DNA of 64,000 nucleotides, taken from contig NZ_BCTR01000035.1 of assembly GCF_002091475.1 (NCBI RefSeq), positions 44,179 through 108,178 on the forward strand. The letters run 5' to 3'. The position numbers and the translations under genes were made by a program. How positions within the stretch are numbered: the first letter of the stretch is position 1; each line of letters opens with the position of its first letter. Under the pieces are notes generated by a model. It was not told where the DNA came from and did no database searches. It was given only the letters and a program-made list of their open reading frames with translations. This DNA is from Sphingomonas azotifigens NBRC 15497 (GTDB taxonomy: Bacteria > Pseudomonadota > Alphaproteobacteria > Sphingomonadales > Sphingomonadaceae). Positions 61,901-64,000 of this stretch are shown here, in pieces.

Positions 61901-63046
61901 ATGGCCCTCGAACCCGAGCTGTTCGACGCGCTGATCGACACGGTCCGCCGCTTCGTCGCCGAGCGGCTGCGCCCGCTGGAGGCGGAGGTGGAAGCGGCGG
62001 ATGCGATCCCCGAGCATATCGTCGAGGAGATGAAGGCGCTCGGCCTGTTCGGGCTTTCGATCGGCGAGGAACATGGTGGCCTCGGCCTCACCATGGCCGA
62101 GGAATGCCGCGTCGCGATCGAGCTGGGGCGCACAACCCCAGCCTTTCGCTCGGCCTTCGGCACCAATGTCGGCATCGGCAGCCAGGGGTTGGTGATCGCC
62201 GGCACGCCCGAACAGAAGGCGCACTGGCTGCCGCGCATCGCGCGCGGAGCGGTCATTACCAGCTTTGCCCTCACCGAACCCGATGTAGGCTCCGATTCCG
62301 CCGCGGTGCAGACCCGCGCGGTGCGCGACGGCGACGTGTACCGGCTGAGCGGCACCAAGCGCTACATCACCAATGCGGACAAGGCGCAGCTGTTCACCGT
62401 GATGGCACGCACCGGCGACGAAGCCGGCGGCCGCGGCGTCTCCGCCTTCCTCGTGCCGCGCGACCTGCCTGGCGTGTCGATCGGCGAGCCCGAGAAGAAG
62501 ATGGGCCAGAAGGGCGCACGCGTCGCCGATGTCCGCTTCGACGACGTGCCGGTGCCGGTGGCGAACCGGCTGGGCGCGGAGGGCGAAGGCTTCCGGATCG
62601 CGATGCAGGTGCTCGATCGCGGCCGGCTGCACATCGCCGCGGTCTGCGTCGGCGTCGCCGAACGGCTGATCGCCGACTGCGTCGCCTATGCCAGCCAGCG
62701 CAGGCAGTTCGGCAAGCCGATCGCAGAGCACCAGTTGATCCAGGCGATGCTGGCGGATTCGAAGACCGAGGCGCTTGCCGCCCGCGCGCTGGTGCTGGAA
62801 ACCGCCACTGCCAAGGACGCGGGAAGCAACACCACCATGGAGGCGGCGGCGGCCAAATATTTCGCCAGCGAGATGGTCAGCCGGGTCGCCGATCGCGCGG
62901 TGCAGATCTTCGGCGGGGCGGGCTATATCGCCGATTACGGGATCGAACGGCTGTACCGCGATGTCCGGCTGTTTCGCATCTACGAAGGCACCAGCCAGAT
63001 CCAGCAACTGATCATCGCCCGCGAGACGCTGAAGCGCGGTGGATAA
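61901..63046 (+). CDS. Acyl-CoA dehydrogenase
   Basis: 381 residues, FAD enzyme that oxidises acyl-CoA at the alpha-beta bond. GLGLTMAEECRVAIELGRTTPAFRS near residue 50, FALTEPDVGSDSAAVQTRA near 122, RRQFGKPIAEHQLIQAMLAD near 268 and the C-terminal GYIADYGIERLYRDVRLFRIYEGTSQIQQLIIARE with the catalytic Glu (YEGTS). Start at 61901 with GAGAGG six bases before it, preferred over 61895. The SDR gene follows, so the two may act on the same acid. Confidence 0.92.
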   Translation: MALEPELFDALIDTVRRFVAERLRPLEAEVEAADAIPEHIVEEMKALGLFGLSIGEEHGGLGLTMAEECRVAIELGRTTPAFRSAFGTNVGIGSQGLVIAGTPEQKAHWLPRIARGAVITSFALTEPDVGSDSAAVQTRAVRDGDVYRLSGTKRYITNADKAQLFTVMARTGDEAGGRGVSAFLVPRDLPGVSIGEPEKKMGQKGARVADVRFDDVPVPVANRLGAEGEGFRIAMQVLDRGRLHIAAVCVGVAERLIADCVAYASQRRQFGKPIAEHQLIQAMLADSKTEALAARALVLETATAKDAGSNTTMEAAAAKYFASEMVSRVADRAVQIFGGAGYIADYGIERLYRDVRLFRIYEGTSQIQQLIIARETLKRGG

Positions 63047-63047
63047 G

Positions 63048-63160
63048 GCCCTCTCCCCAATCGGGAGAGGGGTGGGAGAGGGGCAGTCGGCAACACGAAA
63101 CGAAGGGCCGGGATCGAGAGACTGCCCCTCTCCCCGGCCCTCTCCACAGCGGGGAGAGGG
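63048..63160. repeat. Palindromic intergenic element between the acyl-CoA dehydrogenase and SDR genes
   Basis: Left half: hairpin CCCTCTCCC-CAATC-GGGAGAGGG then GTGGGAGAGGGGCAGTC. Right half: GACTGCCCCTCTCCCC then a second hairpin CCCTCTCC...GGGGAGAGGG. The inner arms pair across about 30 bases of unpaired middle. It lies a few bases before the SDR Shine-Dalgarno and could affect its translation. Confidence 0.75.
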
Positions 63161-63165
63161 AGTAA

Positions 63166-63957
63166 ATGATGGACATAGCTTCGCTGTTTCGCCTCGATGG
63201 GCGCGTGGCGCTGGTCACCGGCGGCTCACGCGGGATCGGGCGGATGATCGCGGAAGGGTTCGTCGCATCGGGCGCGAAGGTTTATGTGTCGTCGCGCCGC
63301 GCCGACGCCTGCGAAGCGACCGCCGCCGCATTGGGGCCGAACGCCATCCCCCTGCCCCATGACGTGTCGACTGTCGAAGGATGCCGCACCCTCGCTGCCG
63401 ACCTGGCCGCGCGCGAGCCCCGCCTCGACATTCTCGTCAACAATGCCGGCGCGGCTTGGGGTGAGCCATTCGAGAACTTTCCTGAAAAGGGTTGGGACAA
63501 GGTGATGGACCTGAACGTCAAGTCGCCCTTCTTCCTCACCCAGGCGCTGCATGGCCTCCTCAAGGCCGCCGGCACGCCTGAACGGCCGGCCAAGGTGATC
63601 AACATCACCTCAATCGACGGCCAGCGCCTCAATGCCTGGGAGACCTATAGCTACCATGCCTCGAAATCGGCGCTGATCTACCTTACTAAGCGCTTGGCCG
63701 CACGCCTCGCCCGCGACCAGATCCACGTCACCTCGATCGCGCCGGGCGCCTTTGCCAGCGACATGAACAAGGCCGCGCGCGACCATGGCGACAGCGTCGC
63801 CAAGGCGATCCCCGCCAAGCGCATCGGCGTTGCCGAGGACATGGCCGGTGCCGCGATCTTCCTCGCCAGCCGGGCGGGGGATTATCTGGTGGGCGAGACC
63901 GTCACGGTCGATGGCGGACTGGTCAACGCGTCGCTGGGCGCGAGCATCGACGGCTGA
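63166..63957 (+). CDS. Short-chain dehydrogenase/reductase
   Basis: 263 residues. ALVTGGSRGIGRMIAEGFVASGAKVYVSSRR at the N-terminus, LDILVNNAGAAWGE near residue 88, catalytic Ser in INITSIDGQ near 146 and Tyr-Lys in YSYHASKSALIYL near 163, IAPGAFASDM near 190 and GETVTVDGG near 247. The Arg after the Gly motif suggests NADP. Substrate unknown. It sits with an acyl-CoA dehydrogenase, a pair common in lipid or aromatic acid degradation. Confidence 0.9.
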   Translation: MMDIASLFRLDGRVALVTGGSRGIGRMIAEGFVASGAKVYVSSRRADACEATAAALGPNAIPLPHDVSTVEGCRTLAADLAAREPRLDILVNNAGAAWGEPFENFPEKGWDKVMDLNVKSPFFLTQALHGLLKAAGTPERPAKVINITSIDGQRLNAWETYSYHASKSALIYLTKRLAARLARDQIHVTSIAPGAFASDMNKAARDHGDSVAKAIPAKRIGVAEDMAGAAIFLASRAGDYLVGETVTVDGGLVNASLGASIDG

Positions 63958-63968
63958 CAGTCTGTTTG

Positions 63969-63990
63969 GAAATGCGCCACAGCGCATTTC
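63969..63990 (+). terminator. Hairpin terminator after the SDR gene
   Basis: GAAATGCGC (63969-63977) pairs perfectly with GCGCATTTC (63982-63990) around a 4-base loop, 11 bases after the SDR stop codon. No T run beyond the stem's own ATTT. Confidence 0.6.
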
Positions 63991-64000
63991 GCGGCACCGG

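Overview
This window comes from a high-GC alphaproteobacterium, most likely a sphingomonad (Sphingomonas or a close relative). The evidence is the gene order (nfu, tsaB, rimI, mucR, fur, plsC, miaB, phoH, ybeY, corC, and lnt, metK, trmB), a Ros/MucR zinc-finger regulator, a PEPxxWA-CTERM protein, long-signal TonB receptors, sphingomonad-style MidA/PgeF clustering, and many short GC-rich palindromic repeats between genes. No rRNA, tRNA or CRISPR array was seen. Nearly all genes look chromosomal and housekeeping.

Layout. 1-9.2 kb: rpmB, a phytase-like esterase, acetoacetyl-CoA reductase, ferrochelatase overlapping a periplasmic molybdopterin oxidoreductase, then a forward operon lgt-midA-GNAT-pgeF. 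9.3-20.8 kb: a long reverse-strand housekeeping block (corC, ybeY, phoH, miaB, plsC, fur, mucR, rimI, tsaB, a nitroreductase, nfu). It is interrupted by a VapBC toxin-antitoxin pair between phoH and ybeY and by an outer-membrane porin and a PEP-CTERM protein between miaB and phoH. 21.1-27.9 kb: lnt, metK (with a palindromic operator), three tandem stand-alone EAL-fold genes that are increasingly degenerate, trmB and a NUDIX hydrolase. 27.9-44.9 kb: purEK, a large pentapeptide-repeat protein, cysQ-like phosphatase, pmbA, ubiA, an EF-hand protein, marC, folD, yggU, yggT, argB, a queuosine-precursor transporter and a PhyH-type dioxygenase. 45-54.4 kb: an M16 peptidase, then a TonB-dependent receptor translationally coupled to a lipoprotein beta-propeller phytase behind a good PhoB box, then oligopeptidase B.

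54.4-56.2 kb is a low-GC islet: a candidate small RNA with its own promoter and terminator, a BECR-type nuclease-like gene that may be truncated at its 5' end, and a winged-helix protein of unknown function. 56.3-59.7 kb holds a ScfR/RamB-type regulator divergent from isocitrate lyase and a 51-residue protein in the same transcript. The last 4 kb carry an AbrB-Doc toxin-antitoxin pair, a sugar-type MFS transporter, an acyl-CoA dehydrogenase and a short-chain dehydrogenase.

The parts most worth a second look are the EAL triplet, the low-GC islet with its small RNA and nuclease-like gene, the VapBC insertion coupled by stop-start overlap to the essential RNase gene ybeY, the PhoB-linked phytate uptake pair, and a family of about 95-bp palindromic elements present in three copies.
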